DNA of 18,685 bases from DASYYE01 sp035946955 (GTDB lineage Bacteria; Actinomycetota; Actinomycetes; Streptosporangiales; Streptosporangiaceae). Below are positions 6,995-15,345 of this stretch, piece after piece; position 1 is the first letter of the stretch; the number at the start of each line of letters is the position of its first letter. The notes under the pieces were generated by a model that was given only the letters and a program-made list of their open reading frames with translations, made no database searches and was not told where the DNA came from. The translations under genes were made by a program, and so were the position numbers. The stretch spans positions 1-18,685 of the forward strand of contig DASYYE010000215.1 in assembly GCA_035946955.1 (NCBI GenBank), read 5' to 3'.

Positions 6995-8593
6995 ATGAGA
7001 CCTACCCGTCGCTGGGTTGCCCGGGGTGGTGCGGCAGCGTTCACGGCGGTGGCAGTCGTCACCGGTATGCAGCTCACCCTCACCGGAGCCCAGGCAGCCA
7101 GCACACTGACCCGGCACCACTCGTCGGTGACCAACCCGTATTCGCCTGCCTATCACCACCCGTACCGGCATGGGGTGGTGCCGATGATCGCGCGGCAGCG
7201 GCAGATGGACGCCTGGGCACGGTCGCACCCGCAGCCGAAGTCGGCGAATGACCTGAACTATGGGGGCGGTATTGACGGGATCGGTGTGACCACTGGTCAC
7301 GAGAAGGTGTACCTGGTGTTCTACGGGTCGCAGTGGGGGACTGCGGGCACCAACTCCAGCGGCTACACCACCCTGTCCAACGACCCCTCAGGTGAGGCGC
7401 CCTACCTGCAGGGGCTGTTCAAGGGCCTGGGCACCAACAGTGAGCTGTGGTCGGGTGTGATGACCCAGTACTGCGACGGTGTCGCGGTCGGCGCCCAGTC
7501 CTGCCCGTCGTCCAGCACCGAGCACGTGGCGTACCCGACGGGAGGCGCTCTGGCGGGGGTGTGGGTCGACACCGGCTCAGCCACCCCGAGCCAGGCCAGC
7601 GGCCACCAGCTCGGCGTCCAGGCCGTCAACGCCGCGGCGCACTTCGGCAACACCACGGCTGCGTCCAACCGTGACGCGCAGTACGACATCCTGTCCCCGA
7701 CCGGGGCGAACCCGGACGGGTGGCTGACCGGCGGGTTCTGCGCCTGGCATGACTACAACGGCGACAGCACCCTGTCCGGTGGTGCGGTGTCCTCGCCCTA
7801 TGGGGACATCGCGTTCACCAACATGCCGTATGTCACCGACGCGGGCACCTCCTGCGGGCAGGACTTCGTCAACTCCAACGGCACCGACGACGGGATGTCG
7901 ATCGTCAACGGCCACGAGTACGCCGAGACCGTCACCGACCAGAACCCGGCCGGCGGCTACACCGACTCCTCCGGTGCGGAGAACGGTGACAAGTGCGCCT
8001 GGATCACCCCCGGCACCTCGGGTGGTTCCTTCGACCTGCACCTGGCCACCGGCACCTTCGCGATGCAGACCACCTGGGCCAATGACGGCTCCGGCGGCAA
8101 CGGCGCCTGTGAAGCCAGTCACCCCATCGTCAGCAACGGCGGTGGCGGTGGCGGTTACCCGTCCGGATACCACCAGCTGGTGGCCAACAGCGACAGCCTC
8201 TGCGTCGATGTCGCGGGGGCCAGCACGGTCAACAACGCGGCGATCGTCCAGTGGACCTGCAAGACCACCGGGAACGCCAACCAGGAGTGGCAGTTCAACC
8301 CGGTCTCCGGCGGTTATGGCGAGCTGCAGAACCTCAACAGCGGCAAGGACTTCGTCGTCCAGGGCGCGTCCAAGACCGAGGGCGCAAAGGTCATCCAGTA
8401 CACGCAGAACGGCACCACGAACGGCCTGTGGCTGCCCATCAAACTGTCCAACGGTTCCTGGCAGTTCAAGAACGAAAACAGCGGGTTCTGCCTGGATATC
8501 ACCGGTGCGTCCAGCAGCCTCGGCGTCCAGCTCGACCAGTGGGCGTGCAAGTCGAGCGCGGCCGGCAGCAACCAGGCCTTCGCGACCAGGTAG
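6995..8593 (+). CDS. Secreted HExxE peptidase-like protein with C-terminal ricin-type lectin domain
   Basis: Encodes 532 aa starting at the ATG at 6995, which has a strong AAAGGAG 5 nt upstream. Residues 1-34 form a signal peptide (twin Arg RR, hydrophobic core, AQA cleavage), so it is exported. The central domain (about 75-380) contains VYLVFYGSQWG, a CAWHDYNGD segment, and NGHEYAETVTDQNP with His307-Glu308 and Glu311, followed by a GDKCAW block. I know this HE-x-x-E-x-x-TD signature from secreted bacterial proteins sometimes annotated as peptidases or as distant phosphate-induced protein 1 (EXORDIUM) relatives; catalysis is unproven. A Gly6 linker near 383 leads to a ricin B/CBM13-like beta-trefoil (about 392-532) with a Q-x-W motif (QEW) and paired cysteines, expected to bind carbohydrate. 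It probably acts on or at a polysaccharide surface. It is monocistronic, with a terminator downstream. Confidence 0.83.
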   Translation: MRPTRRWVARGGAAAFTAVAVVTGMQLTLTGAQAASTLTRHHSSVTNPYSPAYHHPYRHGVVPMIARQRQMDAWARSHPQPKSANDLNYGGGIDGIGVTTGHEKVYLVFYGSQWGTAGTNSSGYTTLSNDPSGEAPYLQGLFKGLGTNSELWSGVMTQYCDGVAVGAQSCPSSSTEHVAYPTGGALAGVWVDTGSATPSQASGHQLGVQAVNAAAHFGNTTAASNRDAQYDILSPTGANPDGWLTGGFCAWHDYNGDSTLSGGAVSSPYGDIAFTNMPYVTDAGTSCGQDFVNSNGTDDGMSIVNGHEYAETVTDQNPAGGYTDSSGAENGDKCAWITPGTSGGSFDLHLATGTFAMQTTWANDGSGGNGACEASHPIVSNGGGGGGYPSGYHQLVANSDSLCVDVAGASTVNNAAIVQWTCKTTGNANQEWQFNPVSGGYGELQNLNSGKDFVVQGASKTEGAKVIQYTQNGTTNGLWLPIKLSNGSWQFKNENSGFCLDITGASSSLGVQLDQWACKSSAAGSNQAFATR

Positions 8594-8613
8594 ACAGCAC
8601 AACACGCTCCGGC

Positions 8614-8652
8614 TGTGGGGTGGGCAGGGCAGCGAGGCCCGCCCGCCCCACA
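8614..8652. terminator. Strong bidirectional hairpin terminator
   Basis: The 12-base arms TGTGGGGTGGGC (8614-8625) and GCCCGCCCCACA (8641-8652) pair fully with one G-U wobble, and an inner GGGC/GCCC adds four more pairs. It lies between the convergent ends of the lectin-protein and molybdenum hydroxylase genes. It lacks a long T tract, as is usual in actinomycetes. Confidence 0.8.
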
Positions 8653-8674
8653 CCGGGTTCTCAGCCGTTGCCGC

Positions 8675-11344
8675 TCACCTCCGGGTGAGGGCGCGGGCCA
8701 CCTGGTCGTGGGTGAAGGGGAGGTCGCGGACCCGGACGCCGAGGGCGTCGGCTACGGCGTTGCCGATCGCGCCCGCGACCGGGCCCTGGGCCAGTTCGCC
8801 AGCACCGGACTCCGGGTCGGCGGCGGAGCCGACCAGGCGGACGCTCACCTGCGGGACTTCACTGAAGCGCAGGATCGGGTAGGTGTCCCAGTTCAGCGAG
8901 GTGACCTGGGAACGGCTGAACCCCACCCGTTCGGTCAGCACCCAGCTGGTGGCCTGGACGGCACCGCCTTCGGCCTGGCTGAGGACGCCGTCGGGGTTGA
9001 TGACGCGGCCCACGTCCACGGCCAGCCACAGCCGGCGTACGTGGACCTCGGTGTCCGCCACCACCTCCGCGACAGCCGCGCAGTAGCCAGCGACCCCCTT
9101 GTAACGCGCGTACCCGACCCCGTACCCGGTGCCGTCCGTGTCAGGCCGGCTGGCCCAGTCCGCGGACTCCGCGACCGCCTCGACCACCCGCCGGGCCCGC
9201 GGGTCGCTCAGGTGGTTGAGCCGGAAGGCCACCGGGTCGGCACCGGCCGCGCTGGCCAGCTCATCCATGAACGACTCGATCGCGAACACGTTGAGGAACG
9301 CGCCGAGCGACCGCAGCGAGGAGGTCCGCAGCGGCATGGTGAGGAGCCGGTGGCGGACCACCTCCCTGTCACCGACGTCGTAACCGGGCACGGCGTTGCG
9401 GGTGGAGCCGATGGTCCCGGTCGGCGGCCCGTCCACGGCCGGCGGGATGGGCTGGCCTGCGAGGCTGGCCAGCCCGAGCAGGCGTGCCTCGCCCGCGATG
9501 CCGGGGCGGCCGAGGAACCCGTTGCTCCACACGTCCTGGCGCCAGGACGTGACCCTGCCCTCGGCGTCGAGGCCAGCGGACAGCCGGGCCAGCATGGCCG
9601 GCCCGAACGGGGACCAGCCCATTTCGTCCTCCCGGGACCACGCCACCCGGACCGGGCGGCCAGGCACCGCCCGGGCCAGCAGCACCGCGTCGAGTGCCGC
9701 GTCGTCCGCGCCGTTGTGCCCGTAACAGCCAGCACCCTGCACGAAGTGGACGGTGACCCGCCCGGCGTCCAGGCCGAGCCCGCTGGCGATCGCGTCGCGC
9801 AGGCCGAACACGCCCTGGCTGTGGGTCCACACGGTCACGCCACCGCCGCCGGCTGGTGCCGCGTCCCAGCGCGCCAGGCCACAGCTCGGGGCCAGGGAGG
9901 CGTGCGCGATGAACGGCCGGCTGTACTCGGCCGAGACCCACTGAGCCGTCCTGCCCGCCGCCGAGGTGTCCTCGGCACGGTCCACGGTCACTGCCTCAGA
10001 AGGCGAGGACAGCAGGAACTGCTTCAGGTCGTGCTCGTCCGGCAGGGGCACGCCGGGTGCCCAGCTCGCGGCGCGGGCGAGCGTGCGCGCCGCGCGCCAC
10101 GCGGCGCGGTCGCCCGGGGCCACCACCCCGAGGAACGACCCGTCCCGGACGGCGACGGCGCCCGGGGGCAGCTCAGCGTGAGCCAGGGCCGTCAGGGCAG
10201 CGGCCCGGCCGGGAGGGCGGATGACCCGGCCCGACAGCATGCCCGCGAGCACCACGTCGTGGATGAAGCTGGGCTGGCCGGTGACCTTGCCCGGCAGGTC
10301 CAGGCGCGGGGCGCTGCGCCCCGACACTGACCAGCGGCCGGCCGCCTTGGCCGGCACGGCTGGCCCGGCGTCACGCGCCAGCAGCCCGGGCGCTGCCAGC
10401 GACCAGTAGCTCAGCCCGGTGGGGGTCCCCCGGTGCAGGATCTGGCCGTCAGCCACGGCCAGCGCGCCAGGGTCCGTGGCGAGCTTGGCCGCGGCCGCGC
10501 CCAGCAGGAGCAGCCGCGCCTGCGCACACGCCTGCCGGAGCGCCCGGCCGGACTCCTCGACCGAACGGCTGCCCGTGGTGGCCCCCTCGTCTGGGCTGGC
10601 GTCGGTCCGTACCGGCGCGACCTGCACGCGTGCGAGGGCCACGTCGAGTTCTTCCGCCGCGACCTGTGCCAGCGCTGTCCAGATGCCCTGCCCGAGCTCG
10701 ACCTTCCCGGTCGAGACGGTGACCACCCCCTCGGCCGACAGGTCGAGCCAGCCGGCCAGCTGGGGGTTCGCGGTGAGACTGGCAGGCATGGCGGGGGCAT
10801 GGTCAGGGCCAGCGGCTACCGGAGGTGGCTGTGCGGGGGTGAACGGGGCTGGGCCAGCCAGCAGCACGGGGGCGTCCCGCAGGTAGGCGCCGGCCCGCAG
10901 CACCGCGCGGACGATGCGGCCATGGATGCCGCACCGGCACAGGTTCGGCTCCAGGGCCTCGCGGACCTCGGCCTGCGTGGGGTCCGGGTTGCGGCTCAGC
11001 AGTGCGGCCGCGGCGATGAGCATGCCGGAGGTGCAGTACCCGCACTGGGCGGCCTGCTCATCCAGGAACGCCTGCTGCACCGCGTGCATGGCGTCTTCGG
11101 TGCCGAGCCCTTCGGCGGTGGTGACCTGGGCGCCTGCCGCGGCCTGGGCCGGGTAGTCGCAGGAGGTCCGGGCCTGCCCGTCGATGAGCACCATGCACGC
11201 GCCGCACAGGCCCAGGCCGCAGCCGAACCGGGGCCCGCACAGCCCAAGCCCCTGCCGCAGGACGTCCAGCAGGGGCGCGTCAGGGTCGGCGCTGACCCTG
11301 CGGGTGGCCCCGTCCACGGTCAGCTCGAGTTGTACCTCTCCCAT
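8675..11344 (-). CDS. Fused molybdenum hydroxylase (2Fe-2S + molybdopterin subunits, IorA-IorB-like)
   Basis: Xanthine-oxidase-family hydroxylase that uses water as the oxygen source to hydroxylate aromatic or N-heterocyclic carbons or to oxidise aldehydes. The 889-aa product joins two normally separate subunits. Residues 1-155 are the iron-sulfur part: a plant-type cluster with Cys42, Cys47, Cys50 and Cys62, then CGYC...CRC for the second cluster. After a Pro/Ala-rich linker (about 160-190) comes the molybdopterin-binding large subunit, with GQGIW near 220 and a C-terminal GAGE containing Glu850, the expected catalytic base. The FAD subunit is absent, as in isoquinoline 1-oxidoreductase, whose electrons go to a cytochrome or other acceptor. 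The start ATG at 11344 lies directly before the ferredoxin-like fold. A DHPON-hydrolase-like gene diverges from it. The substrate is unknown. Confidence 0.9.
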   Translation of the reverse strand: MGEVQLELTVDGATRRVSADPDAPLLDVLRQGLGLCGPRFGCGLGLCGACMVLIDGQARTSCDYPAQAAAGAQVTTAEGLGTEDAMHAVQQAFLDEQAAQCGYCTSGMLIAAAALLSRNPDPTQAEVREALEPNLCRCGIHGRIVRAVLRAGAYLRDAPVLLAGPAPFTPAQPPPVAAGPDHAPAMPASLTANPQLAGWLDLSAEGVVTVSTGKVELGQGIWTALAQVAAEELDVALARVQVAPVRTDASPDEGATTGSRSVEESGRALRQACAQARLLLLGAAAAKLATDPGALAVADGQILHRGTPTGLSYWSLAAPGLLARDAGPAVPAKAAGRWSVSGRSAPRLDLPGKVTGQPSFIHDVVLAGMLSGRVIRPPGRAAALTALAHAELPPGAVAVRDGSFLGVVAPGDRAAWRAARTLARAASWAPGVPLPDEHDLKQFLLSSPSEAVTVDRAEDTSAAGRTAQWVSAEYSRPFIAHASLAPSCGLARWDAAPAGGGGVTVWTHSQGVFGLRDAIASGLGLDAGRVTVHFVQGAGCYGHNGADDAALDAVLLARAVPGRPVRVAWSREDEMGWSPFGPAMLARLSAGLDAEGRVTSWRQDVWSNGFLGRPGIAGEARLLGLASLAGQPIPPAVDGPPTGTIGSTRNAVPGYDVGDREVVRHRLLTMPLRTSSLRSLGAFLNVFAIESFMDELASAAGADPVAFRLNHLSDPRARRVVEAVAESADWASRPDTDGTGYGVGYARYKGVAGYCAAVAEVVADTEVHVRRLWLAVDVGRVINPDGVLSQAEGGAVQATSWVLTERVGFSRSQVTSLNWDTYPILRFSEVPQVSVRLVGSAADPESGAGELAQGPVAGAIGNAVADALGVRVRDLPFTHDQVARALTRR

Positions 11345-11352
11345 ACCTGCAC

Positions 11353-11401
11353 GTTAACCACGAGACTGTTAACCGCACCACTTTTGATGCATTCGTTTGC
11401 A
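11353..11401. promoter_or_regulatory. Operator-like repeats in divergent promoter region
   Basis: Two GTTAAC palindromes (11353-11358 and 11368-11373), 15 bp apart and each continuing as GTTAACCRC, lie just upstream of the molybdenum hydroxylase. A 14-bp dyad TGCAnnCGnnTGCA follows at 11388-11401. The whole 11345-11462 gap separates divergent genes, so a shared regulator is plausible. I cannot place convincing -35/-10 pairs. Confidence 0.4.
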
Positions 11402-11462
11402 CTCGACATGGGATTGCGGGGAAGGTGGGGGAGCAGGAGATACTGCCCTTGGGGGGGCACTC

Positions 11463-12521
11463 GTGGACGAACGGCTGGCGCAGGCGGTCGCGAACTGGGC
11501 GCCGCGGTTCACAGCCAACGGCGTGACGCCCACCGACTTCCAGCGGATCACCGACGGCCTGACTACCTGGGACGACTGGTGCGCCGCCTGGTGCGCCGTC
11601 GGGGCTGAGCACGAGCGGCTCGGGCGGGACGCACTGGCCGGGCAGCGGCACCTGTCGGCCGGTGCGCACCTGTCGCGGGCTGCCGTCTATTACCACTTCG
11701 CCAAGTTCCTCTTCGTCGGTGACCTGGACCAGATGCGCGCGGCGCACACCATGGCCGTGCAGTGCCTGACCGACGCCCTGCCCTACCTCGACCCGCCCGG
11801 GCGGCGGGTGGACGTCCCCTTCGACGGGTCCAGGCTGGTGGGCGTCCTGCGCGAGCCCCGGGGGAACGGCCCGCACCCGCTGGTCATCCTGGTGCCCGGC
11901 CTGGACTCGGCGAAAGAGGAGTTCCGCGCCACCGAAGACCTGTTCCTCCAGCGCGGCCTGGCCACGTTCAGCGTTGACGGGCCGGGACAGGGGGAGTCCG
12001 AGTACGACCTGGCCATCAGGGCCGACTGGGAGGTGCCCGGCAGGGCCATCATCGACCGCCTGGCTGCCGAGCCGTCACTGGACGCCTCACGGGTCGGCGT
12101 GTGGGGTGTCAGTCTCGGCGGGTACTACGCCCCCCGGATAGCCAGCGGCGAGGGACGGGTGCGGGCCTGCGTTGCGCTGTCCGGCCCGTTCGCCTTCGCC
12201 GACGACTGGGACCGGCGGCCCATACTGACCCGCGAGGCCTTCCGGGTGCGGTCCAAGTCAGCGAATGAGGCCACCGCCCGTGCCAGGGCCGCGAACCTGA
12301 CCCTCGCCGGGCGTGCCCGCCTCATCCGCTGCCCACTGCTCGCCGTGGCAGGCGAGAATGACCGCCTCGTGCCCTGGCGGCACGCACAGCGTCTCGTCCA
12401 GGAAGTGAGCGGCCCCGCCGAGCTGCTCCTCATCGAACGCGGCAACCACGGCTGCGCCAACATGAGCGCCCACCACCGCTACACGACCGCCGACTGGATG
12501 GCCAGCCAGCTCAGGGGCTGA
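11463..12521 (+). CDS. Alpha/beta hydrolase, 2,6-dihydroxypseudooxynicotine hydrolase family
   Basis: Encodes 352 aa with an N-terminal helical cap of about 125 residues (containing DDWCAAWCAVGAEHE and HLSRAAVYYHFAKFLF) followed by an alpha/beta-hydrolase domain. The catalytic triad is visible: Ser217 in GVSLGG, Asp300 in GENDRLVPW and His329 in RGNHGC. These numbers coincide with the triad I recall for the Arthrobacter nicotine-pathway enzyme that cleaves a C-C bond in 2,6-dihydroxypseudooxynicotine. They are counted from the GTG at 11463, which supports this start; a G-rich Shine-Dalgarno lies at 11451-11456. The family also contains esterases and FrsA-like proteins, so the substrate is open. 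It diverges from a molybdenum hydroxylase, the enzyme class that precedes this hydrolase in nicotine degradation. It converges with the methionine aminopeptidase gene after only 12 bp. Confidence 0.85.
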   Translation: MDERLAQAVANWAPRFTANGVTPTDFQRITDGLTTWDDWCAAWCAVGAEHERLGRDALAGQRHLSAGAHLSRAAVYYHFAKFLFVGDLDQMRAAHTMAVQCLTDALPYLDPPGRRVDVPFDGSRLVGVLREPRGNGPHPLVILVPGLDSAKEEFRATEDLFLQRGLATFSVDGPGQGESEYDLAIRADWEVPGRAIIDRLAAEPSLDASRVGVWGVSLGGYYAPRIASGEGRVRACVALSGPFAFADDWDRRPILTREAFRVRSKSANEATARARAANLTLAGRARLIRCPLLAVAGENDRLVPWRHAQRLVQEVSGPAELLLIERGNHGCANMSAHHRYTTADWMASQLRG

Positions 12522-12533
12522 ACCGCCCGGCGG

Positions 12534-13301
12534 CTACAGCAGCGTGAGGATACGGGGGCCGTCGGCGGTGATGGCGACGGTGTGCTCCGCGTGGGCGGCG
12601 CGGCTGCCGTCCACGGTCGACAGTGCCCAGCCGTCCGGGGCGACCACGAACTCGTGGCCGCCGCCAGCCATCAGCATCGGCTCGATCGCCAGCGCCAGGC
12701 CCTGGCGCAGCCGGAGCCCCCGGCCGGACCTGCCCTCATTAGGCACATGCGGGTCTTCGTGCATGTGGCGCCCGATGCCATGGCCGCCGAAGCCGGCTGG
12801 CACCCCATAGCCAGCCCCGCGGGCGGTGGTGCCGATGACGTGCGAGATGTCACCGATGCGGCCTCCCGGCACCGCCTTCGCGATCCCGGCCCGCAACGCC
12901 TCCTCAGCCGTCTCGATGAGCTTCAGATCCGCCGGGTCCGCGGTGCCCACCACGAAACTCACGGCCGCGTCACCGGTCCACCCGTCGAGTTCGGCGCCGA
13001 AGTCGATGCTCACCAGGTCGCCGTCACGCAGGCGGTACGGGCCGGGGATGCCGTGCACGATCACCTCGTTGACCGACGCGCAGATCACCGCCGGGAACGG
13101 CGTCGGCGCAAAGGACGGGTGGTAGTTCAGGAACGGCGAGCCCGCGCCGGCCTCCCGCAGCACCTCGCGCGCCACCTCGTCCAGTTCGGTCAGGCTGACG
13201 CCGACGTCCGCGGCCTTGCGGCACTCGGCAAGTGCCCGGGCGACGACGCGGCCCGCCTCTCGCATGGCCTCGAACGCGGCGTCAGTTTTTAGTTCGATCA
13301 C
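12534..13301 (-). CDS. map: Methionine aminopeptidase, type I
   Basis: Removes the initiator methionine from nascent proteins in the cytosol. The 255-aa product has all five metal ligands at the family spacing: Asp100 (SIDFG), Asp111, His174 (GGHGIGRHMHEDP), Glu207 (LAIEPM) and Glu239 (HAEHT), offset by only three or four from the E. coli enzyme. The GTG at 13301 is preferred: it gives this register, and it follows the stop of the S9 peptidase gene by 4 nt with GGAAGA upstream. The longer open frame to 13496 overlaps that gene and has no family match. Coupling to a peptidase gene suggests joint expression. Actinobacteria often have more than one map; this copy is not in the ribosomal cluster. 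Confidence 0.93.
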   Translation of the reverse strand: MIELKTDAAFEAMREAGRVVARALAECRKAADVGVSLTELDEVAREVLREAGAGSPFLNYHPSFAPTPFPAVICASVNEVIVHGIPGPYRLRDGDLVSIDFGAELDGWTGDAAVSFVVGTADPADLKLIETAEEALRAGIAKAVPGGRIGDISHVIGTTARGAGYGVPAGFGGHGIGRHMHEDPHVPNEGRSGRGLRLRQGLALAIEPMLMAGGGHEFVVAPDGWALSTVDGSRAAHAEHTVAITADGPRILTLL

Positions 13302-13305
13302 GCAG

Positions 13306-15150
13306 CTATTCTTCCGCCCGTCCGCCGAGATGGCGCGCAAGGAAGCGTTCTGCCGCGGCATAGAAACGCAGGCGGTTCTCAGGCTTTGCGAAACCGTGGC
13401 CTTCGTCCTCGAACAGCATGTACTCGTGGTCGATCCCGGCTGCCCGCAGCGCGGCGACGATCTGCTCCGACTCCGCCTGCTTGACCCGGGGGTCATTGGC
13501 GCCCTGGGCGATCAGCAGCGGGATGCGGATACTGGCCGCGCGGGACAGCGGCGAGCGGGACCACAGGAACTCGGCGTCGGTCTCGGGGTTGCCCACCCGC
13601 TGGTGGTACAGGGAGATCATCGGGGTCCAGTAGGGCGGGATCGTCTCGATGAGCGTCTTCAGGTTCGACGGTCCCACGAGGTCCACCGCGCAGCGGAACA
13701 CACCCGGGTTGAACGTGGCCCCGGCCAGGGCGGCGTAACCCCCGTAGGAGCCGCCGTAGATGGCCACGCGTGCCGGGTCGGCCCAGCCCTGGCCGACCGC
13801 GAACTGCACCGCGTCGACGAGGTCGTCCTGCATCTTCGCGCCCCACTCGCGGTCACCCGCGTTGACGAACGCCTTCCCGTGGCCGGTGGACCCCCGGTAG
13901 TTCACCTGCACGCAGATGTACCCGCGGTTGGCGAGCCACTGCGCCTCCGGGTGGAACCCCCAGTTGTCACGGATCCACGGCCCGCCGTGCACGTTGAGCA
14001 CCATGGGCAGGCCGGTGCGGTCCACGCCGGGCGGGAACGTGACGTAGCCGTGGATGACCAGGCCGTCGCGCGCGGTGTAGGAGAAGGGCTCCATGGGGGC
14101 CAGTTCGTAGCGGGACAGTTCGGGCTGGTGCTCGAACAGGAACCTGGCCTCCCGGGTGGCCCGGTCATACAGGAAGAAGGGCACCGGGCCGGTGTCGTTG
14201 GTGAACGCGACGAGCCAGACCTGGTCGCTGTCGTCCTGGCCGATGATGTCGGGGTCGCCGGGGTGCAGCGCCCGGATGGCGGCCAGGTCGTCCGCGATCG
14301 TCGGGTCGAGCACCTGGTACTCCATACGGTCCTTGAGGAACGTGACGATCTGGGGCTCACGGGTCTCGGTGTCCACCCGGACGTCTGCCACGTCGGCCTC
14401 TGGGTCTTCGGCCAGTACCTCCGCTGCCCCGGTGGCCAGGTCGACCCGGCACAGGCGGCCGGTGTTGGCACCGACGGAACTGGTCGTGAGCAGACTGGTC
14501 CCGTCGGCGGTCACCGCGAGCGGCGAACTGGTGATCGCGTCCTCGGCCGGGACGGACAGCAGCGGCCGCCAGCCCGCCTCGGTGTCGGCGGGGAGCAGGA
14601 CCATCATGCCCCCGTCGGGCAGGGAGGCCGCGGCCGCCCGGATCTCGAGGTCTGAGTCGGCGATCCAGGCGACGAAGCCCGGATTCGCCAGCTCCTTGGT
14701 CAGTTCCCCGCTGTCCAGGTCCAGCCGGTACACATCGTGGAGCTCGGGGCTGTCGCGGTTCAGGCCCACCAGCAGCTCGCTCGGGTGCTTCTTCTCCAGG
14801 GCGATGACCTGTGCCTGCACGCCGTCGAACGGCGTGAGGTCGCGGTATGTCATGGTCTCCAGGTCGACGCCGTAGAGGTGCCAGTTCTCATCTCCGCCGG
14901 TGTCCTGCATGTAGAGCAGGTGACGCCCGTCATGGGCCCAGGCGAGTGTGCGGATGCCCCGCTCGGTGTCGTTGGTGACCACACGGGCGGCGGACCAGTC
15001 CGGTCCGTCGTGGGTTATGGGGGCGATCCAGACGTTGAGCACACCGTTGTTGGGGGCGATCCAGGCCAGGGTGGTCCCGTCCGGGGAGATGCGCGGGCTG
15101 ATACGTTCCGGGTTCCCGAAGAGGACACGCCGAGGGATGAGTTCTGCCAT
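13306..15150 (-). CDS. S9 family peptidase (prolyl oligopeptidase/acylaminoacyl-peptidase-like)
   Basis: Serine peptidase that cleaves short peptides, probably cytosolic because no signal peptide is seen. The 614-aa product has an N-terminal WD/TolB-like propeller (about 1-350, with SPDGTTLAW and AHDGRHLLY repeats) and a C-terminal alpha/beta-hydrolase domain (about 370-614). The triad is Ser468 in YGGSYGGYA, Asp553 in GANDPRV and His585 in EGHGFAKPENR; the oxyanion region NVHGGPW is also present. I chose the ATG at 15150 because MAELIPRRVLFGNP matches the usual beginning of these proteins. ATG 15189 is an in-frame alternative, and both have a GAGG only 2 nt upstream. It is followed after 4 nt by methionine aminopeptidase. 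A shared role in peptide turnover is plausible inference. Confidence 0.9.
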   Translation of the reverse strand: MAELIPRRVLFGNPERISPRISPDGTTLAWIAPNNGVLNVWIAPITHDGPDWSAARVVTNDTERGIRTLAWAHDGRHLLYMQDTGGDENWHLYGVDLETMTYRDLTPFDGVQAQVIALEKKHPSELLVGLNRDSPELHDVYRLDLDSGELTKELANPGFVAWIADSDLEIRAAAASLPDGGMMVLLPADTEAGWRPLLSVPAEDAITSSPLAVTADGTSLLTTSSVGANTGRLCRVDLATGAAEVLAEDPEADVADVRVDTETREPQIVTFLKDRMEYQVLDPTIADDLAAIRALHPGDPDIIGQDDSDQVWLVAFTNDTGPVPFFLYDRATREARFLFEHQPELSRYELAPMEPFSYTARDGLVIHGYVTFPPGVDRTGLPMVLNVHGGPWIRDNWGFHPEAQWLANRGYICVQVNYRGSTGHGKAFVNAGDREWGAKMQDDLVDAVQFAVGQGWADPARVAIYGGSYGGYAALAGATFNPGVFRCAVDLVGPSNLKTLIETIPPYWTPMISLYHQRVGNPETDAEFLWSRSPLSRAASIRIPLLIAQGANDPRVKQAESEQIVAALRAAGIDHEYMLFEDEGHGFAKPENRLRFYAAAERFLARHLGGRAEE

Positions 15151-15251
15151 GGCCTCATGAGTAGCATGCCCGTACCAGTGCTTGTCCATAGCCTCACCAG
15201 GACCAACAATTGCGTGGCAATTTGCGCGCCCCAGACGCACCTGCCGGCGAC

Positions 15252-15296
15252 CGAATTGTTACGGTTGGCCTGGCTAATCGAATTGTTATGGTTGGC
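15252..15296 (+). repeat. Two 18-bp direct repeats in divergent promoter region
   Basis: CGAATTGTTAYGGTTGGC occurs at 15252-15269 and again at 15279-15296 with one mismatch and a 27-bp period. The pair lies in the 195-bp gap (15151-15345) between the divergent S9 peptidase and propeller genes. The second copy contains TTGGCA, a good -35 match, but no convincing -10 follows at 16-18 bp. It looks like a regulator binding array. The gap otherwise holds no gene. Confidence 0.65.
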
Positions 15297-15345
15297 ACGT
15301 CCGTGTACTGATTCCTCTCCGTTCACAGGACGCAGGAGGAGCATC

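Noticed and set aside
8615..10330. 571-codon plus-strand frame inside the molybdenum hydroxylase gene
   Set aside because: It is the shadow of a gene with complete cluster and cofactor motifs, and its product is compositionally biased without a domain.
12523..12533. CCGCCCGGCGG palindrome as terminator between the hydrolase and methionine aminopeptidase
   Set aside because: The arms leave only a one-base loop, so a stable terminator hairpin is not credible.
13302..13496. N-terminal extension of methionine aminopeptidase
   Set aside because: It overlaps the S9 peptidase end, which contains its catalytic His, is Ser/Arg-rich and has no family counterpart; the GTG at 13301 fits the metal-ligand numbering.
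14737..15345. Upstream extension of the seven-repeat protein frame
   Set aside because: The strong AGGAGGA and a signal peptide begin at 15346; the extension is antisense to the S9 peptidase.
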